NCBI RefSeq assembly: GCF_029784135.1
Contig: NC_073746.1
Span: 112,466,035 to 112,530,034, forward strand
Source of the DNA: Toxorhynchites rutilus septentrionalis
Lineage: Eukaryota; Arthropoda; Insecta; Diptera; Culicidae
DNA: 64,000 nt
Reading direction: 5' to 3'
Shown: positions 23,668 to 34,858 of the stretch, in pieces
Position numbering within the stretch: the first letter of the stretch is position 1
Layout: each line of letters starts with the position of its first letter
Made by a program: the position numbers and the translations under genes
The notes under the pieces: generated by a model
Told to the model about the DNA's origin: nothing
The model's input: only the letters and a program-made list of their open reading frames with translations
Database searches by the model: none

Positions 23668-24560
23668 ATGCCGTATTCTATTGACGGAAGAGGGGCGGAA
23701 AATAATAAAGATATTCAGTGAACAAAAGTTTTCTAATCGCTCGATCGTAACAAAAATTGGTCTATCTGAGAAAGTGGTACGGAATTTCTTTAAATAGTGC
23801 CAGAAATATGGGATATAACGACCAACAAATGGGAACGCCAAAAGTTACTTTGCGTCTTAAAGGTCGAATAAGACACGAAGCAACCAGGAAACGATGTCCT
23901 GCTCATACATTAAGGCAGAATCGGTCGTTCCAGTAACGAAGAGGCATATTGCGCGCAAGAATTAGTCACCAAACATCATGTGGAGGAAACCTCAAGGGAA
24001 GCCGAAACTGACCGCCACCCATAAGCAGAATCATCTCATTTTCGCCCGGCAATATATGGAATGGAAACTAGAATGGAGAAATGTTGTATTTTCCGGCGAA
24101 AAAAGTTCAATTTGGATGGTCCGGACTGTTACAGTTGCTATTGGTACAATTTAAGTCAACGGCATGTCGTGAGATCGAAACGAAAATTTTGGGGCGGAAG
24201 TTTGACAGTGGGGGGAGCAGTTTCCTATCACATCAAGCTTCCTATTCGTTTCATTTTCACCCGAATGAACTCCGAAAAGTATCTTCAATTACTGGAGGAC
24301 GTTTTGATTGGCCATATTGAGAATAACGCTACCGAGGATTTCGTTTTTTCAGCAGGATTATGCATAGATCCACGTTTCCAAACAATCGAAGGCATGGTTT
24401 GCCGAGATGGACATTCCGCTTCTTGAATGACCTGCCTGCAGTCGATTGCAATCCCATAGAGATTCTATGGAGAATTTTGGCCGAGATGGTCTATGCAAAC
24501 GGATGACAATTTGACAACATTTCCAGTATCAAGGCAGTAATTGAGGAATGTTAGGCTATT
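23668..24560 (+). pseudogene. Tc3-like transposase, multiple frameshifts and stops
   Basis: An N-terminal helix-turn-helix remnant (SNRSIVTKIGLSEKVVRNF) lies at about 23730. The middle reads WKLEWRNVVFSGEKKFNLDG, where Tc1/Tc3 enzymes have SDEKKFNLDG; the first catalytic Asp appears replaced by Gly. The FWGGSLTVGGAVSY stretch follows, then a broken QQDYA (second Asp region) at about 24350 and a frameshifted NPIEILW-type region near 24450 that holds the Glu. At least four disruptions are visible. The longest open piece is 24061-24426. Confidence 0.7.
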
Positions 24561-24914
24561 ATCAATATGGCAACACTTTAAAAGCTGTCTGAATCGATAC
24601 CAAATCGAGTTTTCAAAGTGATCCGAAATGGAGGTGGACATACTAAATATTAGCTACCGATTGGACTTGAAATATGCCGCACAAATATTCTCTTATTGAA
24701 AATTTAGGATGCGGCTAAACGAATGTCCACCCTGATTCCACATATTTGAATTACTTAGGAAACGAAAAGTGAATTTATACTTTTTTTAGAATGAATTCGA
24801 TGAAAATAAACAATAATCGTCTTTTATGAGCAAAACTGTACAAAGAATTGACTTATTTTTAAAAATATTGAGGAAAAATAGGGTGCGGCTAAACGAATGT
24901 CTACCACTGTACTT

Positions 24915-25460
24915 GACGATATAGATTTCTTCTTTTGATGCATATTATTAACACACTCATTTAACAAACTATGTGCGGAAGAAAATTTCCCGAAAAGTTT
25001 TTTGCTAATTATTTATTCCAAAAAACTGAAAACAATCTCTATTCTAAGCATCGCAAAATTAAGTGTACACCTTAAATTTCTCCAAACAAGTAAACTTTTT
25101 TAGTAAGATATTTGCGAATAAGCGTACCTTTTTCCATCAGTTTGTGACGTCAACACCAAACCACTGTTTGGGCAGTGTAGGATTTTGTTTTTTGTTGATG
25201 TTTGAAAACGTTTTTATCAAAATGGCAAGTAAGAGGAACGAAATAAATATGGCTACACGTACCATGATAATAATTAAGATTTGTTGAGGAAATACATTGG
25301 GGGAAATAGCAGCTGCTGTCGGAAGAACCCACTCTACAATAAAGAAAATCATAAACAAGTGGAATATGAAGGAACCATGGAAAATCTCCCGGTAGAGAAC
25401 GCAAACGGATCCTATCTTCTTATGATGAACGGATAATTGTTCGAACATTGCGAACTTGTT
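24915..25460 (+). mobile_element. Tc1-like element relic, 5' part
   Basis: 24915-25075 is an inverted copy of 61836-61975, including the inverted-end-like word TTAAGTGTACACC. Downstream at 25222 begins a broken Tc1-type transposase N-terminus. The rest of the gene and the right end are not found. It adjoins the Tc3-like element with no spacer beyond its TA. Confidence 0.5.
25222..25455 (+). pseudogene. Tc1-like transposase N-terminal fragment
   Basis: Begins MASKRNEINMATRTMII, then a TGA, then continues in frame with GEIAAAVGRTHSTIKKIINK, the second-helix pattern of the Tc1 paired-like DNA-binding domain. A frame change after about codon 52 leads into an NLPG-like and a DERIIVRTL-like stretch. 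It is truncated before the catalytic domain. Confidence 0.6.
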
Positions 25461-25568
25461 TTTCAATGCATTTTATTCAATATTTCAACAAGTACATTTT
25501 AACAAAATATAAAGCTATACCCTACATCATTTCATTTCTGAAAAATTTATAGAATATAATTCGCTTCC

Positions 25569-25898
25569 TTAAAGAATGTTCAAAAAGTTGTGAAAATGTT
25601 TTGCTATTAGCTCTCTTCGATTACATCGCGATAATCGGATTCTTCTCTGCAATTCATTCAAGCATCCACTGTTATAATTGCTCAAACAATACGACATCGT
25701 TTCAACCATTAACCATAATGCAGCTTTATACTTCGCATTTCTGTCACTTATGTCACAGAGCAACAATTCTTGCGGATCATTCACATTGATTCTAAGTCTA
25801 CGTTTAATTATTTGATTCGGCCATCTCCAAATGAGATTTGAAGCCAAACAATGTTTGATTCTATGCTCCACTGTATCCATTCTTCTGCAAGGGTAACA
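25569..25898 (-). pseudogene. LINE (non-LTR retrotransposon) reverse transcriptase C-terminus
   Basis: Reading down from 25898, CYPCRRMDTVEHRIKHC gives a C-x2-C-x8-H-x4-C knuckle, as found after the reverse transcriptase domain in I/R1/LOA/Jockey-type LINEs. It continues with about 85 residues to a stop at 25569. Nothing of the catalytic domain lies upstream, so it is a 5'-truncated insertion, as is usual for LINEs. The clade cannot be named from this. Confidence 0.55.
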
Positions 25899-25899
25899 C

Positions 25900-26580
25900 G
25901 TGGGCTAATCAGTACCTCTTACACGATGGCTGAAAAGTTTTTGTTTGGAGGGAATAATATCTCTTGTTACTAAAAATAAAAAAAGACAATTATTAATTTA
26001 GGCAAATTAGGTCTTGACATGTGTTGCTTGATCGTGATTTTTGATGTGATTGTCATAGGATATATGCAGGATATATAATTAATGTTTCTTAGATTTTGTG
26101 GTAACTGAATCCATTCACGCGTGTATTTTGTGAGACCTACGTTATTTTCTTGTTGAAGCATAAATTCATCAGCTACGGTTCCATTTTTCGATAAAACAAT
26201 GTCTCTAATGAATAATAACGAACAAATTACTTTCTCGCTGATGTCTATGGCAGTGTAATTATTACGTCAAACTGACGCCATTCAATTAAGGTTCTGAACT
26301 ACACAATTGTGTCATCAAACTAGGATATCCAAGAAAATTACCAAGAAAATAATTGTTCAGGAATTTTGATGACATTTCGTTTCGCATGACAGCGGCAAAA
26401 CTATCTCCTATTTTTTTATCATTTTTTAGTAATTCAACGTTAACAAAGTGGTCGTGTCTTGAACACAACCTACTATAATTTTTTTATCAAGAACTGCTAG
26501 TACATTTTCATAAATCCTACAAGAATGCGGTTGTTTCCTAAAATTTTCCGAAAAAATATTGAATATTCCACGTTTTACAG
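25900..26580. other. AT-rich spacer with one Helitron-module hairpin word
   Basis: No gene is seen. GGTCGTGTCTTGAACACAACC at 26451-26471, a near-palindrome, is a diverged copy of the hairpin in the Helitron-type modules at 12493, 45983 and 46489. Confidence 0.35.
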
Positions 26581-26581
26581 G

Positions 26582-26850
26582 GTGTTTCAGATTAAACGCT
26601 CACGCAACAAATTTTAATAACTTCTACAAAAGTGAACCGATTTTTATTTTCAAAATGTCGATCATCTCAATCGGTTCAGTGATTTAGAAGTTATGAATTT
26701 TTGAAAAAAAAAATTTTTTTAACCACCCTAAAATGGAAATGGGCACCCTAAATAAAGAAATACGGGTCTTATATTTTACGCTAAAGAACAAAATTACCCC
26801 TTTTGACGAAAATCTGGGAACCACTATATCGGTTTGGCATGGAATGGCTG
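26582..26850 (+). repeat. single arm of the foldback family found at 36069-36863
   Basis: Words such as CGATCATCTCAATCGG, ACCCTAAAATGGAAATGG and TTTGGCATGGAATGGCTG match the right arm of the element at 36.6-36.9 kb. The left edge reads TACAGGGTGTTTCAG, a TA plus CAG end typical of Tc1/mariner-related MITEs. A 76-codon minus-strand frame here is a by-product. Confidence 0.5.
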
Positions 26851-26899
26851 ATCTATTGTTTAAATAGATACCGCTTTTGTTAAGTGCAACAATGTACAC

Positions 26900-28150
26900 A
26901 CTTGATGTGTACAACCACTTCTGTTACTTCAAGAGCACTCTTTTGTACGTTGGGTTGCCAATAATATTTTTCAAAAAACTGAAAGATTGTTCTTAAAAAA
27001 ACTGGGAGAAAACTGGATCCTGTAAAATCGTTTTGTTTTAAGAAGTTCGACTTTGATTTATCTAAAATGATTTTTTTACCTATTCCTATTACGCTTGAGA
27101 AATAGAATTTCCTTCGAACGATCGTGTACTAGTAAACCATTCGAGCAGATCAAATTGACGTTTCCCACTACTCGAACATTACTGTGGAACAATATTTGAG
27201 AAGCTTTTCTTCGAGAACCTCTAGAAAATACGGTTTTATTTGGACAAAACTTGAAAAATCTCGTACTTATTGTGAATAATTGACAATGTGAATAATCTCC
27301 TGGTTATAGATCACTGCTTCATACATAACCTCAATCCTGTGTTATTTTCCTTCTAACTCGAATTTTGACATTTCTGTAGTGTTTCTTTTGCCCATCTTCG
27401 TTGCTATCTTTTTAGCACTCACGAAGAATGTGGAATAGAAAAACTCCACCTGCGAATGACGGATCTCTATAGTAGCAAGTCCAAGAAAGAACTTAAAAGT
27501 ATTGAGAGCCCCAGCAGAGATCCAAAGCCCCTACGGAGGACGGTTGTGATAACTGTTATCAATCGCTATTACGTAAAGAGAGTCCACAGTCGCAATTGAA
27601 GTTCGATACAAAGTACGCGGAACGGAACGGAACATATCACCGGAAATATTAGTTTTAGAGAAGTTCTTTCGGTTATTTTCTCAGTTTTCTAAAACATCGA
27701 TATATGTCAGTGTAGCGTTGCCTGAGTGGTCTTGGCTTTTTTTTTCATACAACTAAAACTCGACCAATCCTGTTAGCGTGCAACTCTAGACTCTTTATTT
27801 TTCTACAAGCTAATTCTTCTACCTTCAAATTTCTGGGGAGGCGCTTGGAGTTACCCTGCTATATCTGCCGATAAATAATTATGCGCCGAGTAATCAAAAA
27901 ATGTCCCATGTGTGTTTAACTGCCACGAACCGAGTGGAGACTTGAGATTTGTTCCACTCGCACAAAAATAACAAAATTGATATCAGTAAAAAAAAAATGT
28001 AGACTCGGTAACAGCATAAGTTGAACAAAAATGTAATCAGAGAAGTGTTCGATTTTCGACAAGGGTGATGCACTTTTGGAACTTGACGACAAAGCGCAAG
28101 TGTGCTTTAATTAAATAGGAAGAATGGTTTGGCGAGGTATTCTCCAAGAA
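26900..28150. other. low-repeat DNA, no gene recognised
   Basis: Nothing repeated in the window was noticed apart from A/T runs. No open frame above 60 codons with a recognisable motif. Confidence 0.3.
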
Positions 28151-29672
28151 TCTCTACATACATATATAGAGGATTTTTTTTTGATATTGTTTTTATGAGT
28201 TTTTATATAGCATCAAGTTGTTAAACGATTCAAATTTCACTTATGTCATAAAGAATCGAGATGTTGTGATACTTTTTCATCAACAGTCTCTGTCCATAGA
28301 TCAACCATCCGGTGAGAAAAATCCGAAAAATCAATTTTGATGACAAACGGAAAAATTCGGAAAATTGAATTCGCATATGTCCTACAATGACATCGTGATA
28401 TGCGTGTTCCGTCAACGCTGATTTCAATCGAAACAATTGAAATTGACGTCAACGGCATTGAACTTCTTGTTTCGTTGGTGTCAAGTGAAAATGGTAATGG
28501 ATTCTCAGTAGTGAAACAATAGAAATTCATGAATTAAAGTTTTGCTTTTTCGTACCAAATAGATATTCATTGTAAAGGAGTAACATATTTTTAGCAATAT
28601 TTGACCAAAGAATTTTGAACGAGAATTCTTTGATTTTAATATTAATAACGAGTAATGACGTGTTTTGATAGAAGTGTTAGCAAATTTAATAAAAAATACA
28701 CAAGACTACCGTTCTGAATCATATTTCGGACAACATCATATTTCGGACACTTAGTTCTACTATCTTGAAATGCTTAATGCACTGATGATATAACTATAAA
28801 ATTAATATCACAATTGCTTCTTTAGCATAATCCCTTGGTTTCACTATCACATCATTTGAGAATTACATTTGAATTATTACATAGTAGGAAACAATCTATC
28901 CAAAATTCAAAATCCACTCATTATCGTTTGTGTTTAACATTTGCTTAGCGTGAGCACGTAGAATTTACCCCTTCATCAATATTTAAATTTCTCTCGTATT
29001 TCATCAGTTCTCATCATCGTTATCAGGTTACTGTGATTGATAAACTTGATAAGTGTTTCGCAGTTGACTATAAAACAGAATAAATGGTAATGTAATTTTC
29101 GTTCAAAAATTACAAAATCAAGTGTCGAAATTTGAATTTAATCTGTCCGTAATTTGATTTTTCTATAAATGGTGTCCGAAGTTTGATTCTTATTCGCTTG
29201 ATTTGGAAAGCTGATTTTTTTTAATGTTTTCAATCAAATAGGTACCAAAGTAGAAAGCTTAAAAACATATTGAACGAATTTATTAAAAATATCAACCATG
29301 TGCATACAGTTGAGACCTGTTTTCTGCATCATATGCCTTAAGCGTCCGAAATATGATTCAGAACGGTACATACGGTACGGTACAAAGCATACAGTCAAAT
29401 AACATCAAGTGAGAGTTTTTAATTCTATTTTTAATAAATTGAAACAGGCTTGCTAATCTGATGTAGTTGATTGCTTCACACCACCGTTGATATCGAAACA
29501 TTACATTCGTCATCGCTTATTATTCATATTCTTTGATTGATTCTTTTTTCCTATTATAGAAACTTTAGAGTATAAAGTTGATTCAACTCTGGTCTTGAAT
29601 CCACGAACGCTCGTTTAGTAAGGAAACATCAATGTTCGAAAGCGTTTATTTTAAGTTCGTCGAGTCAACTAG
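28151..29672 (+). mobile_element. non-autonomous Helitron carrying a MITE
   Basis: It starts TCTCTACATACATATATAG after A (28150) and ends GTCGAGTCAACTAG at 29672 before T, the Helitron rule. Internal stretches match the 12580-13467 unit (GAGAAAAATCCG/CGGAAAATTGAATTC at 28310-28370, CGTTTAGTAAGGAAACATC-type near 29610). After removing the MITE at 28709-29366 the Helitron is about 860 bp. No Rep/helicase. Confidence 0.6.
28709..29366. mobile_element. 658 bp MITE with CCGTTCTGAATCATATTTCG ends, TA-flanked
   Basis: Terminal inverted repeats of about 24 bp are essentially perfect (CCGTTCTGAATCATATTTCG left, complement right), flanked by TA at 28707-28708 and 29367-29368. A second, diverged internal copy of the terminal word occurs near each end (28734 and about 29185). 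No protein. TA flanks suggest mobilisation by a Tc1/mariner/IS630-type enzyme. Confidence 0.75.
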
Positions 29673-31170
29673 TTTTTCAGAAGTTAGTTCTAAAATACGA
29701 AATTTTCGTCGTTTTCGTAAATTATTCACCAATTTTGTTCCAACTAATTAGTAATACTTGTGCTGTTCATCGAAGCCGTGAACAAAGTTTCACCCAGATC
29801 GAAGGTGAGATTTCGGCTGAAATAACTTATTGTCAGCAATCTTTTTCAAACCTGGATCAATTTTACGCTTTCTCAAAAATATACTTCAAACATGTTAATT
29901 TTTCCTGCCACAAAGAACCGCAAAGCACCACATTATGAACATGTACCAATCCGAATTCCTTCCGCCCCAAAAGAGGGAGACAAGGGAAACCATTCATTAA
30001 AGCGGGCTATAATTATGTTTTATTAGAACGCTTATTACAGCTCATAAAAAAAGATTGCACGATCCACTAGAACACGTTCATCGTGAGTCGCGTGCATATG
30101 AGTGACGGCGAGAAAAAAAACTTGACAGTGATATGAACAACGAACGACTCTATACTCACACTATCTCTCTCTCTTCAGGTAGATTTCAGGTCTAACATAA
30201 CGTGAGAATGAATTATTCATAACTTTTTAGTGCGCCTCTGAAGCGCATAATGTCCAAAAGGTATAATGAATGCACATACTCGTCCTGTGCGAGACACTTT
30301 GCTTTGGAGAACCACGTCCAGTGGAAAAAAAATTACGAGCTTTTCCTTCATAATAAGCTTCATAATTGAACGGGTGGCGGAATTACTTTTATCGCGGCCA
30401 TATTTCCGGCATACGTCATCAAATGGTGGTCTCAGCGCTACCACTTGCATGTTGACTCGGAAAAGTGCCTAATACACACGTTTCGGATTACACGCGACCC
30501 GCTTCCGGTTTTCTGCCAGGTGGAGATGATATCTCTGTGCATGAATTTTGTTTTCAATTTCTCCCCAACAAAAGTCAACAAATTTATCGCTTATTGATCT
30601 CGTTGATCGAGGCACGCCAACGCACGAAAAACAGTTTTTTTTGTGTCCTATGTTTCTCTCTCTCTCCCAGTTCAGCTCGTTTCCATAACGAGCTTTCAGC
30701 TCCGTTCAGGAAATTAGACTCGCTCCCCCAAAAGGACATCACTGTCCGGGAGGAAAAGCCGTTTAACGGGAACGGCATAATGTGGAAAACCTGCCGCTGT
30801 CGTGACGGTCTTTGTATTTCGGAAAAATAGGCATGATATTAAATATCGTTCCTTCAATAGGTTTTTACCCTCGAGGACGACAGCCATCAGACAGGTATCG
30901 GGAAATCGGTTCTGTATTGAAAAGAATATTTTCATACCGATGGAAAATATATGCGTTCAGAGAGCGGTGGGGGCGGTGATTATCATTTTTCATTGGTTTC
31001 GGTCAAAGAACCGCCGGTAAACATCATTCACATACGGAGAAAAGGAGATTTGAAGAATTTGAAGCATTTGACAATGCGAGTCGTTTGAATGTATTTATTC
31101 AATATCCTCAATAATTCGTTTTTGGAGGCTGAAAAAACGACACCCGTGCACGTGTCGTTCCACTTTACAC
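29673..31170. other. low-repeat DNA, no gene recognised
   Basis: A less AT-rich block (30200-31050) with overlapping frames on both strands (121 codons at 30465-30830 at most). None has a recognisable motif. It may be host intronic or regulatory sequence; nothing further is supported. Confidence 0.3.
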
Positions 31171-33380
31171 TATCATTGAACAATGGTCCAGGAGATGCAT
31201 TTAAGTGGAAATTAGCATTTAGAGCTCTACAGTTATTTTCTAGACAAAAACTGTCTTAGACAAAGTTGTTACATATAATAGAGCGCTCATTTTTATGTTA
31301 CCAAAAATAGAATGACCAAAATTGTCGATGAAATAAAAAATATAACTTTCTTATATTTAGAGATAGAGGCAAATATAGTTGAACAATGTTGTAGTCCCAG
31401 TTATTTGAGATATCTTAGTAGAACAAAGTTTTTCTCTATCTCTCAAAATAATCGATATAGCGCCTTTTTTCTATGTTGCGTTCGGGTTACCATGAAAAAA
31501 ACAATTTTTTCGCACTTTTATATTTCAAATTCTACATGCAAACTGTCTTCGAAAGACTTTTAGAGCTTACTAAGACAAACATTTTTCGATGCAGAAGTTG
31601 TCGATATCTCAACTTCACTCAAAGTTATTGATATTTCTTCCCAAAAAAATACGCTCTCTTCAATTGTTTGTTATTCTTTCTGGGGCAAACGTGAACAAAG
31701 TTTATTGGCGGCATTTGAAAGAACATATTTCACTCTATATGATGTGTGATTTTCAAAACTATGTTATTTTTCGTGTTTGAGTATGTTCGTTACTAGAAGA
31801 AGGTACTAGAAGGCATTGTTGTGATCAGGAATCGATTTGCCCCTCGCAATCTGTGTAGGCCTACCTTCTAGTACACAATATTGAGAAAACATCGGCTAAA
31901 TGAGCGAAACGGATGTATAATAATGTATGTGAAAGTCCAAAACCTTTTTATGTTGTAAATTTATTATTGTTCCCAGCCGCTAAGGCAAAAGGTTGCCATT
32001 ATTGTAAATTTATATATTGTTTTGTATAAGTCCAGTTATTGTGAATGTAAAATAAATATTGTAATGTAGTGTACTATTGGAAATACAGTGTAATTCAATC
32101 AAACGAGTGTTTTGAATCAAAGACCGGAATTCTTGGCTGTGGAGAAAATTATTGAGGATACTGTCCAGCACCCAAAGAACCAGTCCCAAACAGAGTAAAT
32201 TAAAATTGAAATCATGAGTTTTTGAGTAAGAAACCATCAATAACTTTGAATAGGATTAAGATATAGACAAGTTCTGTATCGCAAAATGTTGGTATCGGTA
32301 AGCTCTAAAAGTCCTACGAGGACAGTTTTGATGTACAATTTGAAATATAAAAGTTAAAACAGAAAAAACACGTTTTTCTTGGTCACCCTAATGCAACTTA
32401 GAACAAAGCGCTAAATCGATTATTTTAAAAGATAGAAAAAAGCTTTGTTCTAAAAAGTTGTTTAAAATAACTGGGGCTACAACATTGTTAAACATTGTTG
32501 TTTATCTCTATCTATGAAGATAAGATAGTTAGATTTTTTATTTCATCGACAATTTTGATCACCCTAATTTTGATAACATAAAAATGAGCGCTCTATCATA
32601 TGTAACAACTTTGTCTAAGACAGTTTTTGTCTAAACAATAAATAGCTCCCACGAAGTTGTTTTTAGCGCTTTTTATCTAAGTTGCATTAGGGTAACTATG
32701 AAAAACGGGTTTACTAACTTTGATATTTAAAATTCTACATCAAAATGGTCGTGGTACGACTTTTAGAGCTTATCAATACCCATATTTTGCGATGCAGAAC
32801 ATGTCAATATCTTAATCTTGCTCTAAGTTATTGATGGGTTTTCATCCAAAAACTCCTGATTGCAATTATAATTTACTCAAACACAAAAAATAACATAGTT
32901 TTGAAAATCACATAGAGTGAAATCTGTTCAACAAACATTTTTTATGTTTGCCCCAGAAAGAATGACAAACAAATGAAATGAGCGTGTTTTTTGGGAAGAA
33001 ATATCAATAACTTTGAGTAAAGTTGAGATATTGACAAGTTCTGCATCGAAAAATGTTTATATTAGTATGCTCTAAAAGTTTTTCGAAGACAGTTTGCTTG
33101 TAAAATTTGAAATATATAAGTTAGAGCAAAAAACAGTTTTTTTCATGGTGACCCTAACGTAACTTAGAAAAAAGGCGCTATATCGGTTATTTGAAGAGAA
33201 AAAATTCGTTCTACCAAGATGTCTCAAATAATTGGAGCTACAACATAAAACAACATAAAAACGAGCGCTCTATCATGAGTAACAACTTTGTCTAAGACAG
33301 TTTTTGTCTGGAGAATAACTGTCAAGCTCTAAATGCTAATTTCCACATAAATGCATCTCCTGGACCATTGTGCATTGATA
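31171..33380. mobile_element. 2.2 kb foldback element, family A copy 2, with extra internal inverted pair
   Basis: The outer arms (about 31171-31790 and 32880-33380) are inverted copies and match the family-A arms at 7115-9365, for example TCCAGGAGATGCATTTAAG on the left and its complement on the right. Between them 32217-32640 and 32650-32875 form a second inverted pair of the same arm sequence. A unique AT-rich piece (31795-32215) is bounded by GTACTAGAAGG and CCTTCTAGTAC. It may be two foldbacks merged by insertion or recombination. No transposase. Confidence 0.75.
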
Positions 33381-34858
33381 GATCATCATTGAGCATTGGA
33401 GAACTCGTCTCTCAGATGGTTATTGCTGGGGTGATTTGACTCCGCCATCCGGATAGTTCCACGCCCACACTCCCTATCCCGCAGCATCTGAGTGGGAATG
33501 TTTATTCGCATTATATGGTATCACGATGAGAAACTCTGAATGTCTATCCGCGAATAGCATTCAGTTACTTTTTTCACATTCCGACAGGTACTTCAGTTTC
33601 CCGTGAAAGCTATCGGATCACGGACAAGATGTTATTCCGATAAATCTTCGTTTTTCCATATCTGTTGAATCGTTGTGTTCCACAAGTTGCGTTTTGCCGG
33701 ATCTGTTCGGGGATACAAATGATATAAACTCTCAACTGTGTCACAGGTTGCTTGAACGCTGTAACCTAACTGATGTCAGTAATAATTTAACTTAAACGAA
33801 AACGGTTGTCAAATGATGTGAACGAAGCGCACACAGCTTGTATTCCGAATGGGTGGCTAAACCCAAACACATGCCTCCCCCGGACCGTGGAATTGATGGT
33901 TGTCCGGAACAGTTTCATTGGTTTTCACGCTTATCACTTGTTCGTATCCAGCAGTTACAGCTAACAGTGCCATAAATAACGCAGAATCGATGTCGGACAC
34001 CATGTTGATGTTCTGCTTGGTGGGACTCTTCTTGGTTCACAGCATTCCGAACGAGTTGGTGGCAGAGTGGTTTGAAAACAAACGTACCAATTAAGTTACC
34101 ACCTATAACTCTGCTCGGCGAGAGCGGTTAAAGGTTACGGTCTTATTCTTTTCGGTAAATTATAGCGTGGGAGTTTTGCCGTTTCCTTGACTCCTCCACA
34201 CGGTCTGGGGGTGAGCAGTTTACGTAAGAAGCCCGAAATCAATAGTCGATACTGGCGTTAATCATTTGGAACAATCAACGGCGGTAGGGTTGCGTTTCGT
34301 GGAAGCCAACGTGAATTGATATTCTAGAATTATCTCCCTTACGTGATACACGCCATACTGTTTGGTGAAAGAGAGTCAAAAAATGCGGCGTGTGAAAAAT
34401 TAATCACAACTTGGAGAACGCTGGATGAGTATAATTAATTTGGTAGGGGATTGAGAAAATAAAAAAATCAGCGATGTGGATTATTCGCGATAGCGAGTTT
34501 TATAGTAAATCTCTAGGCCTTTTCGGAATTCGTCAGTGCTTTTTTGTTTTGTTTTGTATTGTTTTTGTTGTTTTTTGTTTTCTTTTTTCGTTCGTGGCTT
34601 TTACATTATTTGGGCACTGGTGTACACGATCTTATAGATGGATAGTTTGATGGTTTCTGTATAGAGCACTACTTGTGTTTTTTAAATTGTGTATGCGTAA
34701 TTCACTAAAAAGTTTTCCTCGAAATTTCCTCTTGGTTTTAAAAATATATTGCTGATCAAATTGATAACGAATCCGAATCGCAGTCTGTTTATTCGGCCTT
34801 CATTTGCTTCAGAGTCTTCTCGTAGAACCTCATACTAAATTATCGTTTCCGGATTGTA
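33381..34858. other. low-repeat DNA, probable host sequence
   Basis: It has balanced composition (33400-34400) and no repeats seen. It contains a small ORF at 33990-34094. From 34500 it becomes T/G-rich (TTTTGTTTTG words) without coding potential. Confidence 0.35.
33990..34094 (+). CDS. candidate small ORF, 34 aa, one hydrophobic segment
   Basis: ATG 33990 starts MSDTMLMFCLVGLFLVHSIP followed by NELVAEWFENKRTN and TAA. A second in-frame ATG at 34002 sits in CACCATG, a strong insect start context, and would give 30 residues. Residues 5-18 form one hydrophobic helix, like a membrane anchor or signal peptide, followed by a charged tail. The frame is also open upstream to 33900, passing a possible CAG acceptor (33953), so it could be the end of an exon. 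No homologue is recognised. Confidence 0.3.
   Translation: MSDTMLMFCLVGLFLVHSIPNELVAEWFENKRTN

Larger units (their letters stand above)
23291..24909 (+). mobile_element. Tc3-like element with IR/DR-type ends
   Basis: Ends CAGTGATAGACATCCGTTTA on the left and the complement on the right, flanked by TA at 23289-23290 and 24910-24911. The GACAT.CGTTTAGCCGCA terminal word recurs inside each end (about 23503 and 24712), an IR/DR arrangement like that of Tc3. It encloses a decayed Tc3-type transposase gene (23668-24560). At 1619 bp it is near full length but cannot make its own transposase. Confidence 0.75.

Noticed and set aside
24061..24426. 121-codon ORF as an independent gene
   Set aside because: It is the central open piece of the decayed Tc3-like transposase, with the rest in other frames.
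31795..32215. solo LTR or MITE inside the foldback
   Set aside because: A short inverted pair and an AATAAA are present, but no TG...CA ends or target duplication could be fixed.
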